Part shown: positions 8,317 to 16,684 of the stretch, piece after piece
Position numbering within the stretch: the stretch's first letter is position 1
How the letters are laid out: the number at the start of each line of letters is the position of its first letter
Assembly (NCBI RefSeq): GCF_003044275.1
Contig: NZ_PZPL01000001.1
Span: 1,860,001 to 1,924,000, forward strand
From: Rathayibacter caricis DSM 15933
Lineage (GTDB): Bacteria; Actinomycetota; Actinomycetes; Actinomycetales; Microbacteriaceae
Length of the DNA stretch: 64,000 nucleotides
Direction of reading: 5' to 3'
Notes under the pieces: model-generated
Seen by the model: the letters and a program-made list of their open reading frames with translations, nothing else
Database searches by the model: none
Told to the model about the DNA's origin: nothing
Program-made: the position numbers and the translations under genes

Positions 8317-9785
8317 CCGCGCTCGTCCCGGCGCTCGACGCCCTCGTGCTCGCCGGCTCCGCGGCCGGACTCGACGCCGCCGCCGTGCGCGACGAGGGCG
8401 CCCGCCTCGCGGCCGCCGTCGCCGAGTCGATCACCGGAGCCGGCCCCGACTGGCTCGAGGCGACCGGCACGTCCGGCGGGCTCGAGTCCTTCTTCACCGC
8501 CGCTTCGAGCGCCCGCCGCTGGCGCAGCGGCCCGACCGACCACCTCGCCGCCCTCGTGCGCGCCGGGTCCGACCACGCACCCGCCTATGCGCGGGCGCTC
8601 ACCGAGGTCGTCTCGGCCGCCAGCGCGCTCGGTGACCCCGGCATCGGAGGCATCGCCTCGGCGTCCGCGACCGCCGCGGCCCAGCTCGCGGCGATCCCGC
8701 AGCGGGAGGCGCCCCGCGCGCCCCGCGCACCGGCCGCACCCGCCGCACCGAGCGACTCCCTCTTCCCCGCCCCCGACCTGCTCCCGCAGGGCGTCCCCGG
8801 AGTCGACGAGATCCTCGCGCGCCTGCGCCGCACCGAGCACGACGGACCGCAGGACGATCCGGGCGGACCGGCCGCGGCCGCCCCCTCCGCGTCCCCCGTC
8901 GCCCAGGAGGAGCCCGAGGAGCTCCCTCCGCCCGAGTCGATCGACGACCTCATGGCCGAGCTCGACGCCCTGATCGGCCTCGACCGGGTGAAGAGCGAGA
9001 TCAAGCGGCAGACGCAGCTGCTCCGGATCGACACGCTGCGGCAGGCGGCCGGGCTCTCCACTCCGACCCTCACGCGCCACCTCGTCTTCACCGGCAACCC
9101 CGGTACCGGCAAGACCACCGTCGCCCGCCTCGTCTCGCGCATCTACCGCTCGCTCGGGATCCTCTCGAAGGGCGTGCTCGTCGAGGTCGACCGCTCGGAG
9201 CTGGTCGCCGGCTACCTGGGGCAGACGGCCACCAAGACCGCCGAGGTCATCGCGTCGGCCCGCGGCGGCGTGCTCTTCATCGACGAGGCCTACGCGCTCG
9301 CGCTCGACCAGTACGGCGCCGAGGCGGTCACGACCCTGGTGAAGGACATGGAGGACCACCGCGGCGATCTGGTCGTCATCGTGGCGGGCTACTCCGGGCC
9401 CATGCAGGGCTTCCTCGACACCAACCCCGGCCTCGCCAGCCGCTTCTCGACCACGATCGACTTCGCCGACTACACCGACGACGAGCTGTCGGCGATCTTC
9501 GCGCGCCTGGCCTCGTCGGCCGATTTCGAGCCGACGGAGGAGGCGGTCGCCGCGTTCGCCGAGCTCGCGTCCGCGCAGCAGCGCACCGAGGCGTTCGGCA
9601 ACGGCCGCTGGGTGCGCAACGTGCTCGACGCCGCCATCGCGCGCCACGCCTGGCGCCTGCGCGACGTCGAGGAGCCGACGCTCGACGACCTGCGGATCCT
9701 GCAGCCCGAGGACATCACCGAGAGCGCGGAGGCCGCGGAGGAGACCCCCGCACTCGACGCCCCGACGACGGAGGAGACCGCATGA
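8313..9785 (+). CDS. AAA+ ATPase of the CbbX/SpoVK type
   Basis: The protein has 490 residues and a GTG start overlapping the previous stop (GTGA). Residues 1-125 form an Ala-rich helical domain, residues 130-205 a Pro/Ala linker, and residues 215-465 a single AAA+ module with Walker A GNPGTGKT at 261-268, Walker B VLFIDEA at 320-326, a sensor region in HRGDLVVIVAGY and an arginine finger candidate in NPGLASRF. The module resembles CbbX/SpoVK and the C-terminal half of EccA. It probably remodels a protein complex in this operon. The last codons overlap the start of the GlnX-like gene (ATGA). Confidence 0.92.
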   Translation: MTALVPALDALVLAGSAAGLDAAAVRDEGARLAAAVAESITGAGPDWLEATGTSGGLESFFTAASSARRWRSGPTDHLAALVRAGSDHAPAYARALTEVVSAASALGDPGIGGIASASATAAAQLAAIPQREAPRAPRAPAAPAAPSDSLFPAPDLLPQGVPGVDEILARLRRTEHDGPQDDPGGPAAAAPSASPVAQEEPEELPPPESIDDLMAELDALIGLDRVKSEIKRQTQLLRIDTLRQAAGLSTPTLTRHLVFTGNPGTGKTTVARLVSRIYRSLGILSKGVLVEVDRSELVAGYLGQTATKTAEVIASARGGVLFIDEAYALALDQYGAEAVTTLVKDMEDHRGDLVVIVAGYSGPMQGFLDTNPGLASRFSTTIDFADYTDDELSAIFARLASSADFEPTEEAVAAFAELASAQQRTEAFGNGRWVRNVLDAAIARHAWRLRDVEEPTLDDLRILQPEDITESAEAAEETPALDAPTTEETA

Positions 9786-11122
9786 GCACCGCGCCCGCCG
9801 CCCGCCCCGCCGCCGCGCCCCCGCAGCAGGCTCCGGCGCCACCGCTCGTGCAGATCGCGAACCACCCCGCCGCGAAGAAGCCGTCGCTCCTCGTCCGCGC
9901 CACCTCCACCACTCCGCGCCTGTTCCGCACGCTCCTGGTCCTCACCGCGCTCGCCGCCGTGCTGTTCGGGCTCTTCGCCCAGCAGACCGGGGCGCTGCAG
10001 GCCCGCGCGGCCGCCGAGGCCCGGGCGCAGTCGGCGCAGCTCGTCGGCGTGCAGGAGGTCCGGAACCTCCTGGTCGACGCCAACGCCGTCGCGGCCAACA
10101 CGTTCCTCGTGGGCGGTCTCGAACCGGCGGAGCAGCGGCAGCGCTACTCGACGAGCCTCGCCGAGGCGACGTCGCAGCTGACCGACCTCGCCGCGGCCGA
10201 GCCTGCCGACGCGCCGCTGCTCGCGACCGTCGCCACGAAGGTCGCCGTCTACAGCGGCCTCGTCGAGCAGGCCCGGGCCAACAACCGCCAGGGCTTCCCG
10301 GTGGGCTCGGCCTACCTCGACCAGGCGTCGGCGCAGCTGACCGACGCCGACGACGGGATCCTGGAGGATCTCGAGTCGCTCGTCTCCCAGGGCGCCGACC
10401 GGGTCGCGAGCGCCTACGACACGGTCCGCTTCAGCGTCCTGCTGATGATCGGCTCCCTCGTGATGCTGCTGGTGCTGATCGCCGCGCAGATCGCGCTCGC
10501 GCGGCGCACGCACCGCTACCTCAACCGGCCGCTCGCGACCGCGACCGGGCTGCTCCTGCTGCTCGGCATCGCCGGCACCGGGGTCTACGGAGTCGCGGCC
10601 TCGAACGCCGCGACGGTGCGCTCCGAGAGCTACCGCGCCACCCTCGCCGTCTCGCAGGCGCTCACCGCCGCGACCGACGCGAAGTCGCTCGAGAGCTTCA
10701 CCCTGATCAAGCGCGGCTCCGGGGCTGCCCTCGAGGCCGACTTCCAGGAGGCGGCGACCGAGGCCGAGCGCCAGCTCCAGCGGGGCATCGGGAGCGGGAT
10801 CGTCGACGGGTCGCTGCTCGGCGAGCTGCAGTCCTGGCTGACCCTGCACGACGGCATCCGGAAGGCCTACGACGAGGGGCGGTGGGACGAGGCGGTCGCC
10901 CTCGCCGTCGACACGAAGGACGGCTCAGCCAACGCCGCGTTCACCGCGTTCCAGGCCGACGCCCGCGAGACGGTCCGCACCGACGCCGCCACCGCGTCCT
11001 CGACGCTGGGGGAGTGGAGCTCCATCTCCTCGCTCACCTCGTGGGTCCTGCTGGCCGCGGGGCTCGTGGGGGCCGTCCTCGCCTGGCGAGGCCTCTCGCA
11101 GCGACTGGAGGAGTACCGATGA
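9782..11122 (+). CDS. glnX: GlnX-like four-helix membrane signalling protein
   Basis: The protein has 446 residues with four predicted membrane helices near residues 46-66, 215-240, 255-275 and 417-437. Two extracytoplasmic helical domains (about 67-214 and 276-416) lie between them, with the helical pattern of bacterial sensory four-helix domains. Position, topology and order directly before glnH and upstream of pknG match GlnX of corynebacteria and mycobacteria, which passes a GlnH signal to PknG. The call rests on context and topology. Start and stop codons overlap neighbours on both sides (ATGA), so expression is translationally coupled. Confidence 0.85.
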   Translation: MSTAPAARPAAAPPQQAPAPPLVQIANHPAAKKPSLLVRATSTTPRLFRTLLVLTALAAVLFGLFAQQTGALQARAAAEARAQSAQLVGVQEVRNLLVDANAVAANTFLVGGLEPAEQRQRYSTSLAEATSQLTDLAAAEPADAPLLATVATKVAVYSGLVEQARANNRQGFPVGSAYLDQASAQLTDADDGILEDLESLVSQGADRVASAYDTVRFSVLLMIGSLVMLLVLIAAQIALARRTHRYLNRPLATATGLLLLLGIAGTGVYGVAASNAATVRSESYRATLAVSQALTAATDAKSLESFTLIKRGSGAALEADFQEAATEAERQLQRGIGSGIVDGSLLGELQSWLTLHDGIRKAYDEGRWDEAVALAVDTKDGSANAAFTAFQADARETVRTDAATASSTLGEWSSISSLTSWVLLAAGLVGAVLAWRGLSQRLEEYR

Positions 11123-12093
11123 ACCGGATCCGCACCGCGGCCCTCGCGCTCGTCACGGCGGCGGTCCTCGCCGTCTCGGGCTGCACCACGGGAGCCGACG
11201 ACCTCGGCACGCTCGTGTCGGCGCCGGCCGAGACCGCCACTCCCGCGCCGACCACGACCGCCGCGCCGCCGACCGCGGACTGCACGCCGTCGGCCACCAC
11301 CTCCTACGCCCCCACGGGTGTCACCGACAGCGCGACGCTCACCGAGATCCGCGACCGCGGGTCGCTCCGGGTCGGCGTCTCGGCCGACACCCTCCTGATG
11401 AGCGCGCGCAACCCGCTCACCGGCACGATCGAGGGCTTCGACATCGACATCGCCCGCGAGATCGCCCGCGCGATCCTCGGCAGCCCCGACGCGATCACTT
11501 ACGTCGTCATCACCTCGGCGCAGCGCCTCCCCGCGCTCACCGGCGGCGAGGGCGCGCCCCAGGTCGACCTGGTGGCCCGCACGCTGACCATGACCTGCGA
11601 CCGCTGGAGCACGATCGCGTTCTCCTCCGAGTACTACGGAGCGGGTCTGAAGCTGCTCGTCTCGGCGAGCAGCGACGCGACCAGCATCCAGGACCTCGAG
11701 GCGGCCGACGAGCCGCAGCAGGTCTGCGCCCCGCGCGCGACCACGACGCTCAGCCGGCTCGAGAACGAGTACCCGGGAGTGGAGGCGGTGGCCGCCGACA
11801 CGCACACGCAGTGTCTCGCGCTGTTCCAGGAGGGATCCGTCGACGCGATCGCGGGCGACGACACGATCCTCGCGGGCTTCGTCGCGCAGGACCCCTACGC
11901 GAAGGTCATCGGCGAGCCGCTGAGCTCCGAGCCGTACGGCCTGGGCATGGCGGCCGACGACGTCGACTTCGTGCGCTTCGTGAACGGCGCGCTCGACTCC
12001 CTCCGCTCGGACGGCCGCTGGCAGAGCATCTACGACCGCTGGCTGGGCGAGCTCGGCGAGGCCGCGCCGCCCGAGCCGGTCTACGGGCGATGA
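11119..12093 (+). CDS. glnH: GlnH-like amino acid-binding lipoprotein
   Basis: The protein has 324 residues. A lipoprotein signal ends in VSGC with the acylated cysteine at residue 22, followed by a Thr/Pro/Ala-rich linker and a family 3 solute-binding domain (about residues 70-305) starting LTEIRDRGSLRVGVSADT and containing EGFDIDIAREIARAI. No transporter permease or ATPase accompanies it, so it should act as a sensor and not as an uptake protein. In mycobacteria the equivalent GlnH binds aspartate or glutamate and controls PknG. Ligand specificity here is inferred. Confidence 0.9.
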   Translation: MNRIRTAALALVTAAVLAVSGCTTGADDLGTLVSAPAETATPAPTTTAAPPTADCTPSATTSYAPTGVTDSATLTEIRDRGSLRVGVSADTLLMSARNPLTGTIEGFDIDIAREIARAILGSPDAITYVVITSAQRLPALTGGEGAPQVDLVARTLTMTCDRWSTIAFSSEYYGAGLKLLVSASSDATSIQDLEAADEPQQVCAPRATTTLSRLENEYPGVEAVAADTHTQCLALFQEGSVDAIAGDDTILAGFVAQDPYAKVIGEPLSSEPYGLGMAADDVDFVRFVNGALDSLRSDGRWQSIYDRWLGELGEAAPPEPVYGR

Positions 12094-13235
12094 CGACGGG
12101 CGCCGGAGTCGCGGAGGGCACGCCGGTCGCGCCGGGCCGCCTGGGCGAGGCGATCCCGCAGCGCGAGCTGTTCGAGTACCTGGCGCAGCTGACCCGCTGG
12201 CTGGACCGCACGGGCCGTGAGCTGACCCGGTTGGATGCGGCGGCGCTCGCGTCCCCGCAGGCCGACAGCTACACCTCCGACATCGTGCTCGCCCAGTCGC
12301 TGCGCGAATCGGTCACGCGGCGGCTCGCCGAGCTCGAGACCGTCTGGGACTCGGGACGGGTCGACTCCGTCGCCCGGGAGCGGATGTCGCAGCTCATCTG
12401 GGGACGCCTCGACGCGGCGAGCGGGCGCGGCGGGAGTGCGGCGGTCTCCCTCGTCGAGGCCGTGCGCCTCTGCGACGCGGTCGTGGGGCAGCTGAAGTCG
12501 CGACTCGAGCTCGACCCGAGCGGCACCGACACCGCGGGACGCATCGTGGGCGTCCGCGCCGAGATCGAGCGCTGCCGCGATCTCACGCAGGACGCGCGCG
12601 GAGTGGTCGACCGTCCCGCCGCGCAGCGCGTCGCCGTGCTGCGCTCGCGCCTGGACGCGCTGGCCGAGAAGGCGGGCAGGGGAGCCGACGTGTCGGGTCC
12701 GCTCGGACAGCTCGAGAGCGACTCCGCCCGCCTCGAGCGCGACCTGATCATCGCCGCGTCGCAGCGCCGCGGGCTCGAGCGCGACCGGCAGCGCGCCCGC
12801 GAGCTGGCCGAGGCTGCCGAGCGCCGCGAGACGCCGCTCCGGGAACTGGTCGCGCGCTGCCGGCGCGAGATCGCGGATCCGCCCCGACTCGCCGTGCCCG
12901 ATGTCTCGCGCCTCGGCGAAGCGCCCGCGGACCGCGACGGGCTGGACGAGTACCTCGGCCGCCTCACCGCGGTCGGGCGGGCGTTCGACGCCGTCGAGGC
13001 GGCCTACACGTCTCCGCTGCGCGAGCGGGCCGCGCTCGGCTTCCGGCTGCGGGCGCTCCGCGAGCGCGCCGCAGCGAACGGCCGCGCCGCCACCGCCGTC
13101 GGACGCGCCGCCGAGGAGGAGGTGCGCGCCGCGCTGGAGGCGGTGCCCTGCTCCGTCCCGCTCGCCCGTCACTTCGTCGAGCAGTACGACGTCGTCACCC
13201 GAGATCTGCCGCACCACCGGAAGGCCACCCCATGA
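12090..13235 (+). CDS. Helical coiled-coil protein of the pknG operon
   Basis: The protein has 381 residues, is cytoplasmic, and is almost entirely helical and charge-rich with Arg/Glu/Ala heptads, for example around residues 200-270. A small conserved-looking end, CSVPLARHFVEQYDVVTRDL, closes the chain. I do not recognise a domain family. Its four-base overlaps with glnH upstream and pknG downstream show that it is made with them, which makes it a candidate adaptor or kinase substrate. Confidence 0.8.
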   Translation: MTTGAGVAEGTPVAPGRLGEAIPQRELFEYLAQLTRWLDRTGRELTRLDAAALASPQADSYTSDIVLAQSLRESVTRRLAELETVWDSGRVDSVARERMSQLIWGRLDAASGRGGSAAVSLVEAVRLCDAVVGQLKSRLELDPSGTDTAGRIVGVRAEIERCRDLTQDARGVVDRPAAQRVAVLRSRLDALAEKAGRGADVSGPLGQLESDSARLERDLIIAASQRRGLERDRQRARELAEAAERRETPLRELVARCRREIADPPRLAVPDVSRLGEAPADRDGLDEYLGRLTAVGRAFDAVEAAYTSPLRERAALGFRLRALRERAAANGRAATAVGRAAEEEVRAALEAVPCSVPLARHFVEQYDVVTRDLPHHRKATP

Positions 13236-15577
13236 ACGGCGAACCCTGCACCGCGACTCCGGGCTGCACCGGGACGATCGAGGACGGCTACTGCAACGTC
13301 TGCGGATCCCCGCCCCCGGAAGGCGGCGCCGGACCGGCCGCCTCGACGCCGACCGCACGACGAGCTGCCCCGACCGCGGCTCCCGCCACCGCGTCCGCCG
13401 CCTTCGGCACCGGGTTCGTCGAGGGCTCCCCGAACGCCTCCGCCCCCGTCGGATCGAGCATCGAGGAGGCGGCGACCGCGCGCAGCGGACGCACCTCCTC
13501 CGCCCGCCTCGCGACCGCCGCGCTCGGCTCCGCCCGCACCGCGCAGACCGGCTCCAAGGTGACCCGCCGCGTCGGCACCACCTCGACGCGTCTGCGCGGA
13601 CCGCGGCTGGGCGCCGGTCTGACCACCGTGCCCTCGCGCCCCGCCGCCGACCCGATGGCCGCGCTGATGACGGAGGCGGTGCTCCCGGAGCGCAAGCGCT
13701 TCTGCTCGAACTGCGGCACCGCTGTGGGCCGCGGCCGCGACGGCAAGCCGGGCCGCACCGAGGGCTTCTGCCCCAACTGCCGCACCCCGTTCTCGTTCAC
13801 CCCGCAGCTGCAGAAGGGCGACGTGGTCGGCGGGCAGTACGAGGTCGTCGGCTGCCTCGCCTACGGCGGACTCGGCTGGATCTACCTCGCTCGCGACCGC
13901 AACGTCTCGGGGCGCTGGGTGGTGCTGAAGGGCCTGCTCAACTCGGGCGACCCGGACGCGTACGCCGCGGCGGTCACCGAGCGGCAGTTCCTCGCCGAGG
14001 TGGAGCATCCGCTGATCGTCGAGATCTACAACTTCGTGCTGCACGAGGGCGCCGGCTACATCGTGATGGAGTACGTCGGCGGCCCGAGCCTCAAGCAGAT
14101 CCTCAAGGAGCGGCTGGAGGCGAACGGCGGCAGCGCCGATCCGCTGCCCGTCGACCAGGCGCTCGCGTTCGTGCTCGAGGTGATGCCCGCCTTCGCGTAC
14201 CTGCACGACCACGGACTGCTCTACTGCGACTTCAAGCCCGACAACATGATCCAGGTGGGCGACCAGGTGAAGCTGATCGACCTCGGCGGGGTGCGCCGCG
14301 CCGACGACGACGCCTCCGCGATCTACGGCACCGTCGGCTACCAGGCGCCGGAGGTGCCCGAGGTCGGCCCGTCGATCGCGTCCGACGTGTACACGATCGG
14401 ACGCACGCTCGCCTCGCTGGTACTGGACTTCCGCGGGAACCAGACGACGTACGTCGCGTCCCTCCCGCCGGTGTCCGAGACGCCGCTGTTCCAGCGCTAC
14501 GACTCCTTCTACCGGCTCGTCGCGAAGGCGTGCGCGCCGGATCCGCAGGACCGGTTCGCGACGGTCGACGAGATGCGCGGGCAGCTGCTGGGGGTCCTCC
14601 GCGAGGTGGTCGCGACCGACCGCGGACCCGGGCACCCGTCGCTGCACTCGACCGAGTCGGCGCTCTTCGAGGCGCCGGTCGCCGACGTGGTCGACCGCCC
14701 GCTGCCCTGGGACGCGCTGCCGCTGCTGAAGATCGACGAGTCCGACGCTGCGAAGGCGTGGCTCGCGGGGGTGAACGTCGCCGACCCGATCGTGCGCCTG
14801 CGCGCGCTCGCACTCGCTCCGACCGTCACCGTCGAGGTGCGGCTCGCCCGGGCCCGCGCCGCGATCGAGGCCGAGCGGTGGGACGAGGTGTCGCGCGCGA
14901 CGGGCGAGATCCTGGCGGAGGACCCGTGGGAGTGGCGGGCCGTGTGGATGAGCGGTCTCGCGCAGCTCGCGCACGGCGACCACCTCGGCGCCCGCGCCTC
15001 CTTCAACACCGTGTACGGGCAGGTGCCCGGCGAGTTGGCGCCGAAGCTGGCGCTCGCGGCGGCGTGCGAGTCGAGCGGCGAGCCCGAGGTGGCGGAGTCG
15101 CTCTACGTGATCTGCGCACGCTCGGACGCGAACTACACGGCCCCCGCCGCCTTCGGCCTCGCCCGGGTGCGGCAGGAGCGCGGCGACCTCGACGGGGCAC
15201 TCGACGCGCTCGACATCGTCACCCCGACCCGCTCCTCGTTCCTCGACGCCCGCCGGCGCCGGGCCGAGCTGCTCGCCGAGTCGGGCCGCGGACTGCCCTC
15301 GCTCTCGGCCGCGCTGTCGAGCGTCGACTCCCTCGCGATCGACCCGCGCACCCGGCTCGAGCTGACCACCGGGGTGCTGGAGTCGGCGCTGGAGCTGGTG
15401 CGGCGCGACGGACCCGCCGAGGGGGCGATGCTCGGCACGGTGGAGGCGACCGAGCCGGCGATCCGCGACGGGCTCGAGGCGTCCTACCGGGCGCTCGCCG
15501 CATCCACCCGGGAGCGCGAGCAGCGACTCGAGCTGGTCGACAAGGCGAACGCGGTGCGCCGCTGGACGATGACGTGA
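13232..15577 (+). CDS. pknG: PknG-type serine/threonine protein kinase
   Basis: The protein has 781 residues. An extra N-terminal Cys motif (CTATPGC, then CNVCG) precedes a low-complexity region, and a rubredoxin-like zinc site is formed by C158, C161, C180 and C183. The kinase domain follows from about residue 195 with a PknG-style loop (AYGGLGWIYLARD) and the lysine in WVVLKG. As in other PknG proteins, HRD is replaced, here by YCD at 331-333 in YCDFKPDN, and DFG by DLG at 350-352. TPR-like helices fill residues 500-760. PknG usually controls glutamate and TCA flux through an FHA protein (GarA/OdhI); no GarA orthologue lies in this window. Confidence 0.95.
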   Translation: MNGEPCTATPGCTGTIEDGYCNVCGSPPPEGGAGPAASTPTARRAAPTAAPATASAAFGTGFVEGSPNASAPVGSSIEEAATARSGRTSSARLATAALGSARTAQTGSKVTRRVGTTSTRLRGPRLGAGLTTVPSRPAADPMAALMTEAVLPERKRFCSNCGTAVGRGRDGKPGRTEGFCPNCRTPFSFTPQLQKGDVVGGQYEVVGCLAYGGLGWIYLARDRNVSGRWVVLKGLLNSGDPDAYAAAVTERQFLAEVEHPLIVEIYNFVLHEGAGYIVMEYVGGPSLKQILKERLEANGGSADPLPVDQALAFVLEVMPAFAYLHDHGLLYCDFKPDNMIQVGDQVKLIDLGGVRRADDDASAIYGTVGYQAPEVPEVGPSIASDVYTIGRTLASLVLDFRGNQTTYVASLPPVSETPLFQRYDSFYRLVAKACAPDPQDRFATVDEMRGQLLGVLREVVATDRGPGHPSLHSTESALFEAPVADVVDRPLPWDALPLLKIDESDAAKAWLAGVNVADPIVRLRALALAPTVTVEVRLARARAAIEAERWDEVSRATGEILAEDPWEWRAVWMSGLAQLAHGDHLGARASFNTVYGQVPGELAPKLALAAACESSGEPEVAESLYVICARSDANYTAPAAFGLARVRQERGDLDGALDALDIVTPTRSSFLDARRRRAELLAESGRGLPSLSAALSSVDSLAIDPRTRLELTTGVLESALELVRRDGPAEGAMLGTVEATEPAIRDGLEASYRALAASTREREQRLELVDKANAVRRWTMT

Positions 15578-16605
15578 GCGGGGGAGAGCTCTCCACTCCG
15601 TGCCCCGTCTGCGGCGAGCCGGTCACGGCCGGGGACGCCTTCTGCGAGGCGTGCGGAGCGACGCTGATCGTCGCGGCCGCCGCGCCCGCGCCGCCCCCCG
15701 CCGTCGAGGGCACCCGCGCCGCCTGCGTCTTCTGCGGAGGAGCCGTCGCCGACGACGGCTACTGCGAGCAGTGCGGCCAGCGGGCTCCGACCGAGCGCGA
15801 GCACTGGGCCGAGGCGCCGCATCCGCTCGTCGGAGGCGTCTGCGACCGCGGGATCCGGCACGCGGCCAACGAGGACGCGATGGCGATCGGCGCTGTGGCG
15901 GCCGAGGACGGCGCCCTGCGCACGGCGCTCCTCGTCGTCTGCGACGGCGTCTCGTCGACCCCCGACTCCGACACCGCGTCCCTCGCCGCGGCCCGTGCCG
16001 CCCTGAGCGCGCTGCAGGCCGAGGTCGGCGGCGGGGCGCGCGGTGCCGAGCGCTGGGGGGCGCTGCTGCAGATGGCGACGGCGCGCGCCTCCGGAGCGAT
16101 CGACGCGGCCGTGCCGGAGAAGCGCGACAACCCGCCGTCGTGCACGTTCACGGCTGCGATCCTCGAGGGGTCGCTGCTGGTCACCGGGAACGTCGGCGAC
16201 AGCCGCTGCTACTGGCTCCCCGACGCGGGAGCCCCGCGGCAGCTCACCGTCGACGACTCGTGGGCCCAGGAGCAGATCGCGTCCGGGATGAGCCGCGCCG
16301 AGGCCGAGACCTCGCCGGACGCCCACGCGATCACCCGCTGGCTCGGTGCCGACGCGCACGACGAGGAGCCGCGGCTGTCGACCACGGTGCTCGACGAGCC
16401 CGGCTGGGTGCTCGCGTGCTCGGACGGACTGTGGAACTACGCCTCGCCCGCCGAGGACCTCGCCGGGGTGCTGCACGACGCCGAGCAGCGCGTCGGGAGC
16501 GATCCGGTGACGCTCGCCGAGGCGCTCGTCGCGTGGGCCAACGCGCAGGGCGGGCACGACAACATCACGGCGGCTCTGGCGCGCTTCGAGGTGACTGCGG
16601 AGTAG
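15574..16605 (+). CDS. Zinc-ribbon PP2C-type serine/threonine phosphatase
   Basis: The protein has 343 residues and a GTG start overlapping the pknG stop (GTGA). Two zinc ribbons come first (CPVCG with CEACG, then CVFCGG with CEQCG, to about residue 65). The PP2C domain follows with GIRHANEDA-type metal ligands (RHAANEDAM), VVCDGVSSTPDSD, TGNVGDSRCYW, VLACSDGLWNY and the final GHDNITAALARF, so all metal-binding aspartates appear present. It should reverse phosphorylation by PknG or by the kinase at 33613. The ribbons resemble those of PknG and of the FHA protein at 32507, suggesting assembly through a shared zinc-ribbon module. Confidence 0.93.
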   Translation: MSGGELSTPCPVCGEPVTAGDAFCEACGATLIVAAAAPAPPPAVEGTRAACVFCGGAVADDGYCEQCGQRAPTEREHWAEAPHPLVGGVCDRGIRHAANEDAMAIGAVAAEDGALRTALLVVCDGVSSTPDSDTASLAAARAALSALQAEVGGGARGAERWGALLQMATARASGAIDAAVPEKRDNPPSCTFTAAILEGSLLVTGNVGDSRCYWLPDAGAPRQLTVDDSWAQEQIASGMSRAEAETSPDAHAITRWLGADAHDEEPRLSTTVLDEPGWVLACSDGLWNYASPAEDLAGVLHDAEQRVGSDPVTLAEALVAWANAQGGHDNITAALARFEVTAE

Positions 16606-16611
16606 CGGGTC

Positions 16612-16640
16612 CGTCCAGTCGGCCGAGGGTCGTCTGGACG
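16612..16640. promoter_or_regulatory. Inverted repeat upstream of mmsA, probable PucR site
   Basis: CGTCCA at 16612-16617 and TGGACG at 16635-16640 form an inverted repeat with a 17-base spacer; the next base inward also pairs (G/C). The same half-sites occur beside the PucR gene at 19896-19931. The centre is about 46 bases before the -10 box of mmsA, a distance typical for activator binding. Confidence 0.6.
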
Positions 16641-16671
16641 AATCCGTCACTCCGTCGCCGGGCGCGGTCCC

Positions 16672-16684
16672 TACGCTCGACCCC
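16672..16684 (+). promoter_or_regulatory. -10 box of mmsA, probably leaderless
   Basis: TACGCT at 16672-16677 matches TANNNT and is seven bases from the ATG at 16685, so transcription should begin at or next to the start codon. No ribosome binding site precedes the ATG. Confidence 0.5.
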
